Assembly: GCA_902771535.1 (NCBI GenBank)
Contig: CACXWU010000001.1
Coordinates: forward strand, 62,001 to 126,000
Length of the DNA: 64,000 bases
Direction of reading: 5' to 3'
Origin: an uncultured Pseudomonadota bacterium
Lineage (GTDB): Bacteria > Pseudomonadota > Alphaproteobacteria > UBA3830
A program made the translations under genes and the position numbers. This document shows, in pieces, positions 1 through 9,395 of the stretch (positions are counted from its first letter, which is position 1; each line of letters begins with the position of its first letter). The notes under the pieces are model-generated. The model did not search any database. It was given only the letters and a program-made list of their open reading frames with translations, and had not been told where the DNA came from.

Positions 1-412
1 CGCCAACCAATGCGTCCAAAATACGCTCTTCCGTTTGAATTTTTGCTTTTTCCTCAACAAGAGCTTTGTTTTTTTCTTTAGTACGAAAGATTGCGATCTC
101 TACTAAATCACGAATGATCTGTTCAACGTCTCGACCGACATATCCGACCTCCGTAAATTTCGTAGCTTCAACTTTTATAAACGGGGCATCCGCAAGACGA
201 GCCAACCTTCGAGCAATTTCGGTTTTTCCGACACCTGTAGGTCCCATCATAAGAATATTTTTCGGCAAAATCTCTTCTTTGAGAGGACTTGGCACTTGTT
301 GTCTTCTCCAACGATTTCGAAGAGCAATCGCAACAGCTTTTTTTGCTTCTTTATGCCCGACGATAAAACGATCCAATTCTGTTACGATTTGCGAAGGCGT
401 TAACGATGTCAT
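1..412 (-). CDS. hslU: HslU, ATPase subunit of HslVU protease (partial, N-terminal part)
   Basis: AAA+ unfoldase that feeds substrates to the HslV peptidase in the cytoplasm. Only the first ~137 residues are in the window; the gene runs off the left edge. The translation starts [19 protein letters not shown], the usual HslU/ClpX-type N terminus, and contains the Walker A motif [15 protein letters not shown] followed by [23 protein letters not shown]. The ATG lies only 3 bases after the hslV stop codon, so the two are surely one transcript, hslV first. No defect is seen in the visible part. Confidence 0.95.
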   Translation of the reverse strand, partial: MTSLTPSQIVTELDRFIVGHKEAKKAVAIALRNRWRRQQVPSPLKEEILPKNILMMGPTGVGKTEIARRLARLADAPFIKVEATKFTEVGYVGRDVEQIIRDLVEIAIFRTKEKNKALVEEKAKIQTEERILDALVG

Positions 413-415
413 TGT

Positions 416-961
416 TTATTCCTTTGTTATTTCGATTTTTTCAAGAACTACTGAGTGATTTGTGTATATGCAGAGATCTCCCGCAATTTTCATGGCTTTT
501 CTTGCAATTTCTTCTGCGGTTAACGGCATATCAATTAGTGCGCGAGCTGCCGCAAGAGCGTAGTTGCCTCCCGAACCGATTCCTATAATTCCGTCAGACG
601 GTTCTAAGACGTCACCCATTCCGCTGAGAATGAAAGAATGATCTTTGTCCGCAACAGCCATCATTGCTTCCAATTTGCGAAGATATTTATCTGTGCGCCA
701 ATCTTTTGCGAGGGATACACATGCTCGAGGAAGTTGTCCCGGATACTGGGCTAATTTTTCTTCCAGTCTCTCGCGCAAAGTGAAAGCGTCGGCAGTTGCT
801 CCGGCAAATCCAACCAGAACATTTTCGGGAGACAAAAATCTTACCTTTGTCGCATTTGCTTTTACGACGCTATTTCCCATGGTGACCTGACCATCTCCCG
901 CAATTACGACTTGATTACCTTTGCGTACCGAAAGTATGGTTGTTCCTCTCCACTCAATCAT
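416..961 (-). CDS. hslV: HslV, ATP-dependent protease peptidase subunit
   Basis: Threonine peptidase of the HslVU (ClpYQ) proteasome-like complex, 181 aa. The sequence has a short propeptide (MIEWRG) before the catalytic threonine in [11 protein letters not shown], as in other alphaproteobacterial HslV, and keeps the family blocks [46 protein letters not shown] and [17 protein letters not shown]. Its ATG overlaps the stop of the upstream thioredoxin gene as ATGA, and its stop lies 3 bases before the hslU start, so the three genes are translationally coupled. Length is normal for the family. Confidence 0.97.
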   Translation of the reverse strand: MIEWRGTTILSVRKGNQVVIAGDGQVTMGNSVVKANATKVRFLSPENVLVGFAGATADAFTLRERLEEKLAQYPGQLPRACVSLAKDWRTDKYLRKLEAMMAVADKDHSFILSGMGDVLEPSDGIIGIGSGGNYALAAARALIDMPLTAEEIARKAMKIAGDLCIYTNHSVVLEKIEITKE

Positions 962-1755
962 TTCACGTCTTCCTTTGATAAATCTTCAATAAAATTCAAC
1001 AAGTATGGATCGCCGTAATTTGCCACTCCACTAAATCCCCATACAGGAACTGATTTTTTATCAAAGATGAAGCAAGTAGGGACAGCGTCTATTTTGTTGA
1101 AAATTTTTGGAGAGACGAATCTGAATTTGCGTAACGATTTGATTTTGTTTGTTTCGTAATAATTTTTTACGGCATCGTCACCCTCCGTTCCCAAAACCAA
1201 AGTGATAATTTTTACGTTTGAGATATTTTTTCCCGACAATTCATCCGCAAGCTTATCCAAATATTGAAAAACTTTTTCGCAATTCTTACACCATGTTGTG
1301 GTAAAAAATACAATAACAACGTTGCCTTTTAAATCTTTTAGATGAAAACCCTTAGAAGGAAATACATCATTGGTTTCTATACATGTAATTTCCAAATCCT
1401 CCAAATCAGGGAAATGGTTCCAGTAACCCGGATAATCTTTAAATGGTTTCTGGACACTGGAAAGGCTTTTCATAAATTCAGCTATTGCATCCTCAGAACT
1501 TTTTTCTTTATTTGGTTCCTGTTCAGTCTCAGTATTGATCTCTTTTGGTGAGGATGACTCTGTAATTTTTTCAGATTCGTTTTGTTCCGTTTTTGTATTA
1601 TTTGATTTTGGAATAATCATCTCAATTTCAGATTTGATCTTTTCTAAAAGACTATTTTCTTTTGCGAAACAATCGTTATTGAATAACCAAAAGGCTACCA
1701 ATATAAACAAAAATCTTGTACACTCACCAAAGAAAAACTTAGAGAACACATTCAT
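958..1755 (-). CDS. TlpA-like periplasmic thiol-disulfide oxidoreductase
   Basis: Exported thioredoxin-fold protein of the TlpA/AhpC-TSA type, about 265 aa. After a signal-like segment (hydrophobic [11 protein letters not shown], possible cleavage after CFA) there is a long charged linker rich in Glu, Lys, Ser and Thr, then the thioredoxin fold with the redox motif WCKNC inside [18 protein letters not shown] and the cis-proline region [10 protein letters not shown]. It probably reduces or isomerises periplasmic disulfides, for example in cytochrome c maturation; the substrate is unknown. The start is uncertain: ATG at 1755 has a GGA eight bases upstream and gives a normal signal peptide, while an in-frame ATG at 1779 would add eight residues. 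The stop overlaps the hslV start (ATGA). The start codon region overlaps the divergent LptM-like gene. Confidence 0.8.
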   Translation of the reverse strand: MNVFSKFFFGECTRFLFILVAFWLFNNDCFAKENSLLEKIKSEIEMIIPKSNNTKTEQNESEKITESSSPKEINTETEQEPNKEKSSEDAIAEFMKSLSSVQKPFKDYPGYWNHFPDLEDLEITCIETNDVFPSKGFHLKDLKGNVVIVFFTTTWCKNCEKVFQYLDKLADELSGKNISNVKIITLVLGTEGDDAVKNYYETNKIKSLRKFRFVSPKIFNKIDAVPTCFIFDKKSVPVWGFSGVANYGDPYLLNFIEDLSKEDVK

Positions 1756-1885
1756 GAAATACATCCATATTTTACTCATATTACTTTGTCTTTCAGCTTG
1801 CGGAAAAAGAAGTGACCTGATCCCGTCTGAAAAGGAAGATCCCTTGTATCCAAGGCAGTACCCTCAAGCAGAAACACGGATATAA
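1754..1885 (+). CDS. LptM/YifL-like small lipoprotein
   Basis: Predicted 43-residue lipoprotein. It has a short signal peptide [17 protein letters not shown] with a clear lipobox (LSAC) and then a short polar tail containing KRSDLIPSEKEDPLYPRQYP, the pattern of the prokaryotic lipoprotein-attachment-site family (LptM/YifL; PF13627 type), which in enterobacteria helps mature the LptD translocon. In many alphaproteobacteria such a gene lies between argH and lysA, with tlpA divergent to argH; here it stands alone, head to head with the TlpA-like gene, and its ATG shares two bases with that gene's ATG (palindromic CATG). It is short, but signal peptide, lipobox and tail make it credible. Confidence 0.7.
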   Translation: MKYIHILLILLCLSACGKRSDLIPSEKEDPLYPRQYPQAETRI

Positions 1886-1939
1886 TATATATTAAATTCG
1901 CTGATAAATATACAAGGATTTAGAAAATAACTTGTAATG

Positions 1940-4411
1940 TCAGCTGTTCATCACCTCTTTTACCTTTCCGGCCAGTTCCTTAAGATTAAACGGTTTTGCG
2001 AGGAAGTGTACTTGTGAATTGTTGGCCAGTGAATTTCTAAAGCTATCTTCGGTATATCCCGATATAAATATAATCTTCATTTTCGGATTTAGCCCTTTTA
2101 TGTGCTCCATGAGAGTAGGACCGTCCATTTTGGGCATGACTACATCGGTAATGACCAAATCAATGGTCGTCGCATTTTTCTGAATAAATTCAAGAGCAGA
2201 TTCTCCATTGGACGCCTCTATAATTCGGTATCCTTTGTCACGCAAAGCTCGTGAACTGAACATTCTGACCGCATCCTCATCCTCAACTAACAAAATAGTT
2301 CCCGTTCCTGTGAGATCTGCATTCTTTTTTTCATTGGTAGTTTCCGTTGTTGCTTGTTCAGAAACATTTTCTGCAGAAACCATCGGGAAATATAAACTAA
2401 ACTTCGTGCCAACTCCAAGCTCGCTTTCTACCGAAATAAAGCCTCCTGTCTGATTTACGATTCCGTACACAGTGGACAGACCGAGTCCTGTACCATGCCC
2501 TTTTTCTTTTGTAGAGAAGAACGGATCGAAAATTCGATTCAATAACTTCTCATCGATTCCTGTCCCTGTGTCCGTAATTTCAATCAACACATATTTCCCC
2601 GCAGGCATGGAACTTCCTCGCAAAAGTTTCGCCTCATGAGTTGTATATGCCTGGCTTTTTATAGATAAAGTTCCGCCATCTTTCATCGCATCTCTTGCGT
2701 TAACTGCTAAGTTGATAATTACTTGTTCAAATTGAATTTGATCGACTTTTATATATCCAACCTCGCGACTGTGAACCACTTTCAATTCAATTTTTGCACC
2801 CAGCAAACGTTTCAAAAGAGCGGACAGTTCACTCAGCATATCGGTGACGCTAAGTACTTTGGGTTGCATGGTTTGTTGTCTGGAAAATGCCAACAGCTGC
2901 CTTACCAGATTAGACGCTCTGTTTGCATTTTGCTTTATTTGTATAATATCGCTGAATGATTGATCGGACGGCAGATACTTTTCAAGCAGCAGGTCGCAAT
3001 ATCCGATCATTGCCGTAAGCAAATTGTTGAAATCGTGAGCAATTCCTCCGGCGAGTTGTCCGACCGCCTGCATTTTTTGAGACTGCACGAACTGTGACTG
3101 CAATTCTTTTTGCTTTGTGACATCAACAAAGTAGAGAACGAGCCCATCATTATCCTTATTCCTCTTTGATTCATCCAACTTCGAGATATAAATCATAATG
3201 GTTCTCGATTCCTGATTTTTGAATTTTATTTCAAAAGGAGAAACGGAGGTGCCGCTGGTATCGATCAGTTGATAAAGTTTTTCTCGAATAGTCTCTTTCT
3301 TTTCATCCGCGATATAATCCAAAAATGATGTTTTGTTTACTTCTTCGTTTCCTATAAGTGAGCGGAAAGTTCTGTTGGTTTCGCTGATAATTTCTGCTCC
3401 GTCGGTGATTGCTATTCCGACCGGAGCATCTTCGAAAATGTGTTCAAAGTACAGTTTTGTTTTTCCTAAGGCTTGAATCAGGTCTTCATTCTGTCCGACA
3501 TCTCTCGATATTGAGAATATCCTCAATCCTTGTTCATTTTTAAAGATTTGTTTTATCAAAACTTCAACATTATCGCTGACAGAAGATTTTAATTTTATCT
3601 TAATTGGAACATTTTCAGAGAATTTCGGAAATTCATCTGCGACATTTTTTTCTCTGACTACAAATTTCGATAATGGAACATTTACGATATTTTGAATTTT
3701 TTCTCCAAGAATATATGAAAACGTTTTATTGCAAAAAACTATTTCATCTATCTCATTTAAGCAAATATATCCTTGATTTGAGTGATTTAATACATCCAAC
3801 AAAAATACGCAACTGGTTTCCAGCGAATCGATTTTGTTATTCGACGGAGTCAGATCTACAATTGTCCAGGATGTAACGCCTCGATGGTCCGGAATAGGGG
3901 AGACAGAAATTCTCCAAAGAGCAAAACTGTCAGATTTTAAATCCATGGGAACATCGATATGGGATTGTTTCATATTGGATGCGGCTTGTTTCAATCTCGT
4001 TATCGCTTCTATAACCTGAGGATACTTGCTGAAACATATAGTAAAGTCTTCAATATTTCTGATTTTAAATCCTGAAAATAAATTTTGAGCAACCCGATTT
4101 ATGAATAAGCATTTTCCGTTTTCCGCGAAGATAAAAAACGCAAAAAATGAGGCGTCAAATCCCCCTGCAATCATGTCGCGCTGAAATGAAACCAAACCGT
4201 TTTTTGATTGCATTTTTTTCATTTCGTTCAAAAAGGACAAGAAAATCATACCGATTACAATCAATGAAATTAAAGAGAAATAATTCTGTTCCCACAAAGA
4301 AAATATGACGGAAAAGAAAGCGAAAAACGAAAACAGTCCGAATAGTACAAATTGATGAAAACTCAACTGCTTTTTAGATAAAAACTGTTCTATGTCTACA
4401 AAAAAATTCAT
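1940..4411 (-). CDS. cckA: CckA hybrid sensor histidine kinase
   Basis: Cell-cycle hybrid kinase that in alphaproteobacteria phosphorylates CtrA and CpdR through ChpT; 823 aa. Domains in order: two transmembrane helices (about residues 20-60), two to three PAS-like domains (about 80-440), HisKA with the phospho-acceptor His459 in GQLAGGIAHDFNNLLT, an HATPase with N box (NLAVNARDAM), G1 (ITDTGTGID) and G2 (GHGTGLGLSTVYG), and a C-terminal receiver with acidic LVEDEDAVR, phospho-Asp756 in DLVITDVVMPKMDG, and Lys806 in AKPFN. All catalytic residues are present, so it should be an active kinase/phosphatase. Its start overlaps the terC stop by 4 bp (ATGA), so both are expressed together. chpT and ctrA are not in this window. 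Confidence 0.95.
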   Translation of the reverse strand: MNFFVDIEQFLSKKQLSFHQFVLFGLFSFFAFFSVIFSLWEQNYFSLISLIVIGMIFLSFLNEMKKMQSKNGLVSFQRDMIAGGFDASFFAFFIFAENGKCLFINRVAQNLFSGFKIRNIEDFTICFSKYPQVIEAITRLKQAASNMKQSHIDVPMDLKSDSFALWRISVSPIPDHRGVTSWTIVDLTPSNNKIDSLETSCVFLLDVLNHSNQGYICLNEIDEIVFCNKTFSYILGEKIQNIVNVPLSKFVVREKNVADEFPKFSENVPIKIKLKSSVSDNVEVLIKQIFKNEQGLRIFSISRDVGQNEDLIQALGKTKLYFEHIFEDAPVGIAITDGAEIISETNRTFRSLIGNEEVNKTSFLDYIADEKKETIREKLYQLIDTSGTSVSPFEIKFKNQESRTIMIYISKLDESKRNKDNDGLVLYFVDVTKQKELQSQFVQSQKMQAVGQLAGGIAHDFNNLLTAMIGYCDLLLEKYLPSDQSFSDIIQIKQNANRASNLVRQLLAFSRQQTMQPKVLSVTDMLSELSALLKRLLGAKIELKVVHSREVGYIKVDQIQFEQVIINLAVNARDAMKDGGTLSIKSQAYTTHEAKLLRGSSMPAGKYVLIEITDTGTGIDEKLLNRIFDPFFSTKEKGHGTGLGLSTVYGIVNQTGGFISVESELGVGTKFSLYFPMVSAENVSEQATTETTNEKKNADLTGTGTILLVEDEDAVRMFSSRALRDKGYRIIEASNGESALEFIQKNATTIDLVITDVVMPKMDGPTLMEHIKGLNPKMKIIFISGYTEDSFRNSLANNSQVHFLAKPFNLKELAGKVKEVMNS

Positions 4412-5298
4412 ATCTTTCCTTTTTTCTCTTTTATTACAGATGCCACATACGAACCGAGTAATACCACCACAATAAATACCAAAGATTCCGGCGAGCCTAT
4501 ATGAATTACGTCAGCCAAAATCATTTTAATACCGATTGCACATAATATTATACTGACCGCATGCTTTAGATAATATAACCTGTTAATAATTTCCGAAAAA
4601 ATTCCGTAAAGAGATCTTAAACCGATAATAGCAAATGCGTTGGATGTATACACGATATCTTTATGGGAAGTTATGGAAAAAATGGCGGGTATCGAATCAA
4701 AAGCAAATACGACATCACTGATTTCCACAAGAATCAATGCCAAAATTAATATAGTCATTTTCCATGATCCATTGTTTTGTTTTACGAAAAAATGACCTTT
4801 ATGATTTAACTCAACACGATCGGAAAATTTTTTGAAAAATTTCATATCGACTACGGAGTCGTTTTTCTTTTTTAGTGACGCAATTCCGGTGTAGAGTAGG
4901 AAAAACCCGAAGAGCGATATTAAGAAATGGAATTTGTCTATTAATTCTCCTAAAACGAAGATCATTATGTATCTGAAAAACAACGCTCCCCAGATTCCGA
5001 GGAACAAGACCTTATGTTGATATTTGAAATCAATGTTGAACTTTGAAAAAATCAACAAAAATACGAAAATGTTATCCAAGCTGAGGGATTTTTCTATAAA
5101 ATAGGCGCTCAGATATTCGTAAAATAACTCGATACTTTTGCTGTAACAGTAAACATATGCAGAGAACAAAAGGCCGACGGCTATCCAAAATATCGTCAAT
5201 ACTGTATAGGTCTTTGCGGATTGATTTCTCGATACGATCCAAAAATCAATCACGACGAAAAACAATATGAAACAGTTAAACGATAAAAAAGAAATCAC
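4408..5298 (-). CDS. TerC/Alx family integral membrane protein
   Basis: 296-residue membrane protein of the TerC family (PF03741), linked in other bacteria to manganese export and metal or tellurite resistance. It has about eight hydrophobic segments; the conserved SLDNIFVFLLIFSKF near residue 70 and the second acidic block LVEISDVVFAFDSIPAIFSI near residue 190 carry the intramembrane Asp/Glu residues typical of the family. Translation starts at a GTG with a strong AGAGGG Shine-Dalgarno six bases upstream. The 3' end overlaps cckA by 4 bp. The transported ion cannot be told from sequence alone. Confidence 0.9.
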   Translation of the reverse strand: MISFLSFNCFILFFVVIDFWIVSRNQSAKTYTVLTIFWIAVGLLFSAYVYCYSKSIELFYEYLSAYFIEKSLSLDNIFVFLLIFSKFNIDFKYQHKVLFLGIWGALFFRYIMIFVLGELIDKFHFLISLFGFFLLYTGIASLKKKNDSVVDMKFFKKFSDRVELNHKGHFFVKQNNGSWKMTILILALILVEISDVVFAFDSIPAIFSITSHKDIVYTSNAFAIIGLRSLYGIFSEIINRLYYLKHAVSIILCAIGIKMILADVIHIGSPESLVFIVVVLLGSYVASVIKEKKGKI

Positions 5299-5390
5299 AA
5301 TAACCCTCTCAAGTCATTGTGATTATAAATAATTATAAAGATTAATATCAATAAAATATTAACAAAATTAATAAATATTTACATTAAAGA

Positions 5391-5723
5391 TTAATTGATA
5401 TAAGAATCCAATTTTTCCTTAACCCTTTCCACAGGTTTCTTTACTTTCCAACAGTAAAGACCGTACACATTCATGGAGAGATACGCCATGAACAGAGCTG
5501 CTTGAGCATAACATCCGTTGTATAAATCGTAGATAATCCAAAAGATATTTGCCATCATCCACACAAGAAAGCTGTACCATTTCTGTCTCGCATTCAAAAA
5601 CGCTCCAGTTAAAGAAATACACGCAGTTCCCCAACCTAACAGTTCTATTTTCGAACAAGAACCCAAAATATTAATCAGCGAATTAACTCCCAATAAATCT
5701 AAAATGTTTTGTAATATACTCAT
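5391..5723 (-). CDS. PnuC-like small membrane protein
   Basis: 110-residue membrane protein with three predicted helices, resembling the repeat unit of the PnuC/SWEET superfamily (nicotinamide mononucleotide or riboside carriers): the spacing of WGTACISLTGAFLNARQKW, then NIFWIIYDLYNGCYAQAALF and YLSMNVYGLYCWKVKK fits that pattern. Full PnuC has about 200-240 aa and seven helices, so this would be a half-size form that may dimerise, as SemiSWEET does. The start at 5723 was chosen over a longer in-frame form because of the strong AAAAGGAGAAG sequence just upstream. It lies between the MATE gene and terC on the same strand. Its substrate is unknown. Confidence 0.6.
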   Translation of the reverse strand: MSILQNILDLLGVNSLINILGSCSKIELLGWGTACISLTGAFLNARQKWYSFLVWMMANIFWIIYDLYNGCYAQAALFMAYLSMNVYGLYCWKVKKPVERVKEKLDSYIN

Positions 5724-5869
5724 AATCTTCTCCTTTTTACTTACAATTTGCAAAGCTCCGCCACAACAATGCTTGAAAACAACGTTCACGAATAATCTCA
5801 TAAACGTACAGAAACTTTGCAAAAACCTATCGCTTAAATTCTATCAAAATGGATCGCGAAGGTCTAGGT

Positions 5870-7234
5870 TTACTGATTTTCAGGCATTTTGGAGACCAAT
5901 TGCTTATACCAAAGTAGTTTTTTATACCGCATATAAATGACAATACAATTGACTATTCCTGAAATAGGTATCAAAACATAAGCTGGACGTATTGATGTTA
6001 ATGTGTTAGTTAAATACATAACAGCTACGGGAATCACGACCAAGCCCCACAGAGTTGAGATGTCCAAATATGTTGGAAATTTTGTATCTCCCCCCGAGGT
6101 TAAGAGTCCACAGTATAAATAGAATATACTATCCGTCAGCAAAATTAAAAATAAACTTGTGAAAGTAAATTTAAGATCAGGGATTAAATGGGTAATTCCA
6201 CCTTCAGCTTTATCCAAAAAATGAATCATTATTTCCGGAAAAAATACCAAAGGAATTGAATAAATTGCGCACAATACATAGTTTGCTTTTAAAAATTTCT
6301 TCAAGAGACTTTGTATGGTTCCAAGTTGCCTTTCCCCGATTAAATTTGCTGATAAAGCTGAAAGGGCTCTGGATGTTCCGTCCGCGAAAAATATAAATGC
6401 CATCCAAATTCCCATTATAAAGGACTCAATAGTGGCGATATCCTTGGATGCATTAATGAAGCAAGTAAAAATACAAAACCATCCTAATAGATTGAGGAAT
6501 TTTCCAAGGGATATCGGAAATCCGATTTTTAAACAATCAACAAACAAATTAGGTCTGAATTTACAATCTAGCGTCCTAAATTTTGTTCGATTGTTTTTAT
6601 TAAAAAATACTGTTGCGAATATAATATCAAATATTATTTCAACCGATATAGTTGCAATGGCAGCGCCTTTAGCTCCCATAGGATCGAATAGTCCCTTAAC
6701 GCCGAACACAAGCAGGTAATCTAACGCAACATTCACCAAATTTCCGACTAAAAAGGTAAAAATCACTATGTAACTTTGTTTTCTTCCGATAAAAAAAGAG
6801 GACAAAGCAATTGAAATTACGTGAAATCCCGCGAAGGACAACAATATTCTCGTATAAGCCAGACCTTCTTCTTCCAAATATTTTGGGAAGATATTGAAAT
6901 GGTCGCAAAATACTGCCATAGGAATAAAAAATAAGAAAGACGCAAGTCCGAGATAAATCATCTGCCAGGGAGCGCGGGCTGTTTTATCGAATTCTTTAAT
7001 TCCGTTGTATTGTCCAACGAATACTGTGGCAATTTGGGCTATACTGGTAAAAATAAAAGAGATCGTTGTATCGAAATTTCCGCCGAGACTGGCGGCATTC
7101 ATAGAATCTAGCGAGTATAGTCCGAGAATAGTTCGATCTGTAACGAGCATCAAATTTATGGATAATGACGCGAGAACCAAGGACAACGTAAACTTTATCA
7201 GCTCTTTGTTTTTGTATACGTCTGTGCCCTGCAT
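5870..7234 (-). CDS. MATE family efflux transporter
   Basis: 454-residue multidrug and toxin extrusion transporter with about twelve hydrophobic segments in two related halves. Typical MATE features are the N-terminal LSINLMLVTDRTILG, the FTSIAQIATVFVGQYNG block near residue 60-80 and the second-half counterpart IMGIWMAFIFFADGTSRALSALSANLIGE around residues 285-315. It probably couples Na+ or H+ entry to export of cationic compounds; the substrate is not evident. Start: ATG with GAGAGGA about six bases upstream. It faces dapB divergently across roughly 100 bp and is followed by the PnuC-like gene after a gap of about 145 bp. Confidence 0.9.
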   Translation of the reverse strand: MQGTDVYKNKELIKFTLSLVLASLSINLMLVTDRTILGLYSLDSMNAASLGGNFDTTISFIFTSIAQIATVFVGQYNGIKEFDKTARAPWQMIYLGLASFLFFIPMAVFCDHFNIFPKYLEEEGLAYTRILLSFAGFHVISIALSSFFIGRKQSYIVIFTFLVGNLVNVALDYLLVFGVKGLFDPMGAKGAAIATISVEIIFDIIFATVFFNKNNRTKFRTLDCKFRPNLFVDCLKIGFPISLGKFLNLLGWFCIFTCFINASKDIATIESFIMGIWMAFIFFADGTSRALSALSANLIGERQLGTIQSLLKKFLKANYVLCAIYSIPLVFFPEIMIHFLDKAEGGITHLIPDLKFTFTSLFLILLTDSIFYLYCGLLTSGGDTKFPTYLDISTLWGLVVIPVAVMYLTNTLTSIRPAYVLIPISGIVNCIVIYMRYKKLLWYKQLVSKMPENQ

Positions 7235-7336
7235 ATTTTCCTCTCATAACCAAGGTGAATTTATCAAATTAGAATCTAAGTAACAATTCTACATGACATG
7301 CTTTGAAAAATTATTTAGAATTAAGGGAGTTGTTCA

Positions 7337-8020
7337 GTGGTTAAAATAAGTGGATTCAAAATGAAGTTGTCAATTGTCGGGATTACTGGAAGGATGGGTC
7401 AAGAGGTTTCGAAGTTGTTGAAACCGGATGAAGTAGTTGGAGGTATTTCGAGCGGCACAACCGAGGAAGAATTCGAAAAGGTAATAAAAAATTCTTCTGT
7501 CGCCGTGGATTTTTCCGCTCCTGTGGTTTCGATAAAAGCGGCCGGCTATTGCGCCAAACACAATATTCCTCTTGTTTGTGGAACGACGGGTTTTTCCGAT
7601 GAAGAATTCAAACAACTAAAATCTTTCGCGGAACACACTCCGATTCTCTATGCTAGCAATTTTAGCATAGGAATTTTTTTGATGTCTAAGTTAATTCGGA
7701 TGAGCGAGAAAGTTCTGGATGATTTCGATATTTCGATTATCGATCGGCACCACAACAAAAAAAAAGATAAGCCTTCAGGGACGACTCTGTTTTTGGCATC
7801 TCAGCTAGAAAAAATACCGCAGATAGTTTCGCTGAGAGTAGGGGGAGTTTCCGGCGATCATATCTGCAGTTTTACGGGAGAAGATGAGGAAGTGACAATA
7901 TCTCACAGATCATTTTCTCGCAGAGTATTTGCTTCGGGAGCAGTTAAGTGCGCTTTTTGGTTGGTGTCACAGAAAAACGGATTCTATTCTCTGGAGGATT
8001 ACTTGGGTGCAAAAAAATAA
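7337..8020 (+). CDS. dapB: DapB, 4-hydroxy-tetrahydrodipicolinate reductase
   Basis: NAD(P)H-dependent reductase of the diaminopimelate/lysine pathway, cytoplasmic, 227 aa. Visible motifs: the nucleotide-binding VGITGRMGQE at the N terminus, the loop VCGTTGFSDEEF, and the active-site signature IIDRHHNKKKDKPSGTT with the catalytic His pair and Lys. The start is taken as GTG 7337 because AAGGGAG lies seven bases upstream; ATG 7361 would give the more usual MKLSIVGITG terminus and has only a weak GGA. It is somewhat shorter than the E. coli enzyme (273 aa), as in other reduced alphaproteobacteria. Its 3' end overlaps nth. Confidence 0.95.
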   Translation: MVKISGFKMKLSIVGITGRMGQEVSKLLKPDEVVGGISSGTTEEEFEKVIKNSSVAVDFSAPVVSIKAAGYCAKHNIPLVCGTTGFSDEEFKQLKSFAEHTPILYASNFSIGIFLMSKLIRMSEKVLDDFDISIIDRHHNKKKDKPSGTTLFLASQLEKIPQIVSLRVGGVSGDHICSFTGEDEEVTISHRSFSRRVFASGAVKCAFWLVSQKNGFYSLEDYLGAKK

Positions 8021-8636
8021 TATAGGGGAGATTTGTAAAATTCTCTCAGAAACAATAAAATTCCCGAAAAGTGAGTTGAAAAGCTTTTCGGACTATTCTT
8101 TTTTGATGGCTGTTGTGATGTCAGCCCAAACCACAGACGTTCAAGTTAATAAAGTCACCGACAAGTTATTCAAAAAATATAAAACCATCGATGATTTTCT
8201 GAATTTGGGAGAGAAAAATCTTGCAAAGGAAATTTCTTCCATCGGACTTTATCGAAATAAAGCGAAAAACATAATTGGCCTCCTGAAAATTTTGAAGGAA
8301 AAGTATAATGGGCGTGTACCGAATTCTCGAGAAGCCCTGGAGTCGTTGCCCGGAGTAGGACGAAAAAGTGCGAATGTCGTTTTAAACGAATTATTTGATC
8401 AGCCGACCATCGCCGTTGATACTCACGTTTTGAGGCTGACGAATATAATGGGAATTTCAACAAGTAATAATCCGTTGCAGGTCGAAAAAGATTTGGAAGA
8501 GGTTATTCCTGAGAAATACAAGAAAAATATCAGCAACTATTTGGTATTGCACGGGAGATATGTTTGCAAAGCCAGAAAACCGGACTGCGATCACTGCCAA
8601 ATTTCCGAAGTTTGTCCTAAAATTTTCAAAAAGTAA
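8007..8636 (+). CDS. nth: Nth, endonuclease III
   Basis: DNA glycosylase/AP lyase that removes oxidised pyrimidines, 209 aa (E. coli 211). It has the helix-hairpin-helix LPGVGRKSANVVLNE with catalytic Lys, the catalytic Asp in AVDTHVLRL, and a C-terminal iron-sulfur loop with the Cys spacing C-x6-C-x2-C-x5-C. The start is GTG 8007, with GGAGG nine bases upstream, inside the last codons of dapB; the overlap is 14 bp. A longer in-frame reading upstream of this GTG runs inside dapB and has no family similarity. Likely an operon with dapB. Confidence 0.95.
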   Translation: MQKNNIGEICKILSETIKFPKSELKSFSDYSFLMAVVMSAQTTDVQVNKVTDKLFKKYKTIDDFLNLGEKNLAKEISSIGLYRNKAKNIIGLLKILKEKYNGRVPNSREALESLPGVGRKSANVVLNELFDQPTIAVDTHVLRLTNIMGISTSNNPLQVEKDLEEVIPEKYKKNISNYLVLHGRYVCKARKPDCDHCQISEVCPKIFKK

Positions 8637-8690
8637 TTATATTTTTACCTGAATCTAATAAACTTCCTATATGGGATCTTGGAGATAGCT

Positions 8691-9389
8691 ATGCTTTGTA
8701 AATCATCAACCGAAAATTCACAGGATAATTTTTTGTTTGTTTTTTTTAATGGATTTGGTTCGGATTATAAATATTGGGATGAAATGTTACCCTATTTTTC
8801 GAATTACGGATATGTCTTGCTTTCCGAAAACTATTTCGATAATCCCGAAGATTATGATGAGAAATATCTAAGAAAAATTTTTGAAGGAAAAAGATTGGTT
8901 GGGGTAGGGCATTCACTAGGCTATCACAAACTTTGCGATTTAAATCAAAAATATGATTTTTTTAATTTAGAGAAAATTGTATCTGTCGAAGGATTTTCTC
9001 AATATCTCGGAAGCACAGAGCCGACACGCACTATCAGAAAATTTTTCTTGGATTTAATGGAAAACAGTTATACGTATTTTCCGAAAATTACTTTATGCAA
9101 TTTTATGGCAATGTGCGGAGCTCCGATGATGGCTTTGCCGCCTCAACTAAATCAGGAATTATTGATGAAAGATTTGAATTTATTATATTCTGGAATAGAG
9201 AGCCCCCAAATTCCTCATTTGGTTCTTTCCAGCTTGGACGATTGGGTTGTTCCGTTCAACATAGTTGAGGATAATTTCAAAAAATTAGATGATGTGAGGA
9301 TAATTTACACTGTTGGAGCGGGGCACTTGCTGGGAATGAAATTTCCCCAATATGTAAGTTGGGAAATTCAAAAATTCGCGGCTCAGTGA
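8691..9389 (+). CDS. alpha/beta hydrolase-fold protein
   Basis: 232-residue protein with an alpha/beta-hydrolase layout: an oxyanion-type FFNGFGSDYKYW near the N terminus, the nucleophile elbow GVGHSLGYHKL, an acid in SSLDDWVVPF and a terminal catalytic His in VGAGHLLGM. Candidate roles include a carboxylesterase or acyl-thioesterase (BioH/BioG-like), but no specific subfamily motif was recognised. No signal peptide, so it is likely cytoplasmic. ATG 8691 was chosen since GGAG lies six bases upstream; a TTG at 8679 is less likely. It follows nth after about 55 bp and converges on the AtpZ-like gene. Confidence 0.7.
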   Translation: MLCKSSTENSQDNFLFVFFNGFGSDYKYWDEMLPYFSNYGYVLLSENYFDNPEDYDEKYLRKIFEGKRLVGVGHSLGYHKLCDLNQKYDFFNLEKIVSVEGFSQYLGSTEPTRTIRKFFLDLMENSYTYFPKITLCNFMAMCGAPMMALPPQLNQELLMKDLNLLYSGIESPQIPHLVLSSLDDWVVPFNIVEDNFKKLDDVRIIYTVGAGHLLGMKFPQYVSWEIQKFAAQ

Positions 9390-9395
9390 TGAAGT

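Noticed and set aside
5341-5394. Cluster of TTAA tetranucleotides upstream of the PnuC-like gene's 3' end and before terC
   Set aside because: The spacings are 13, 5, 12 and 3 bases, none equal to the 7 required for a CtrA box; this is what AT-rich DNA gives.
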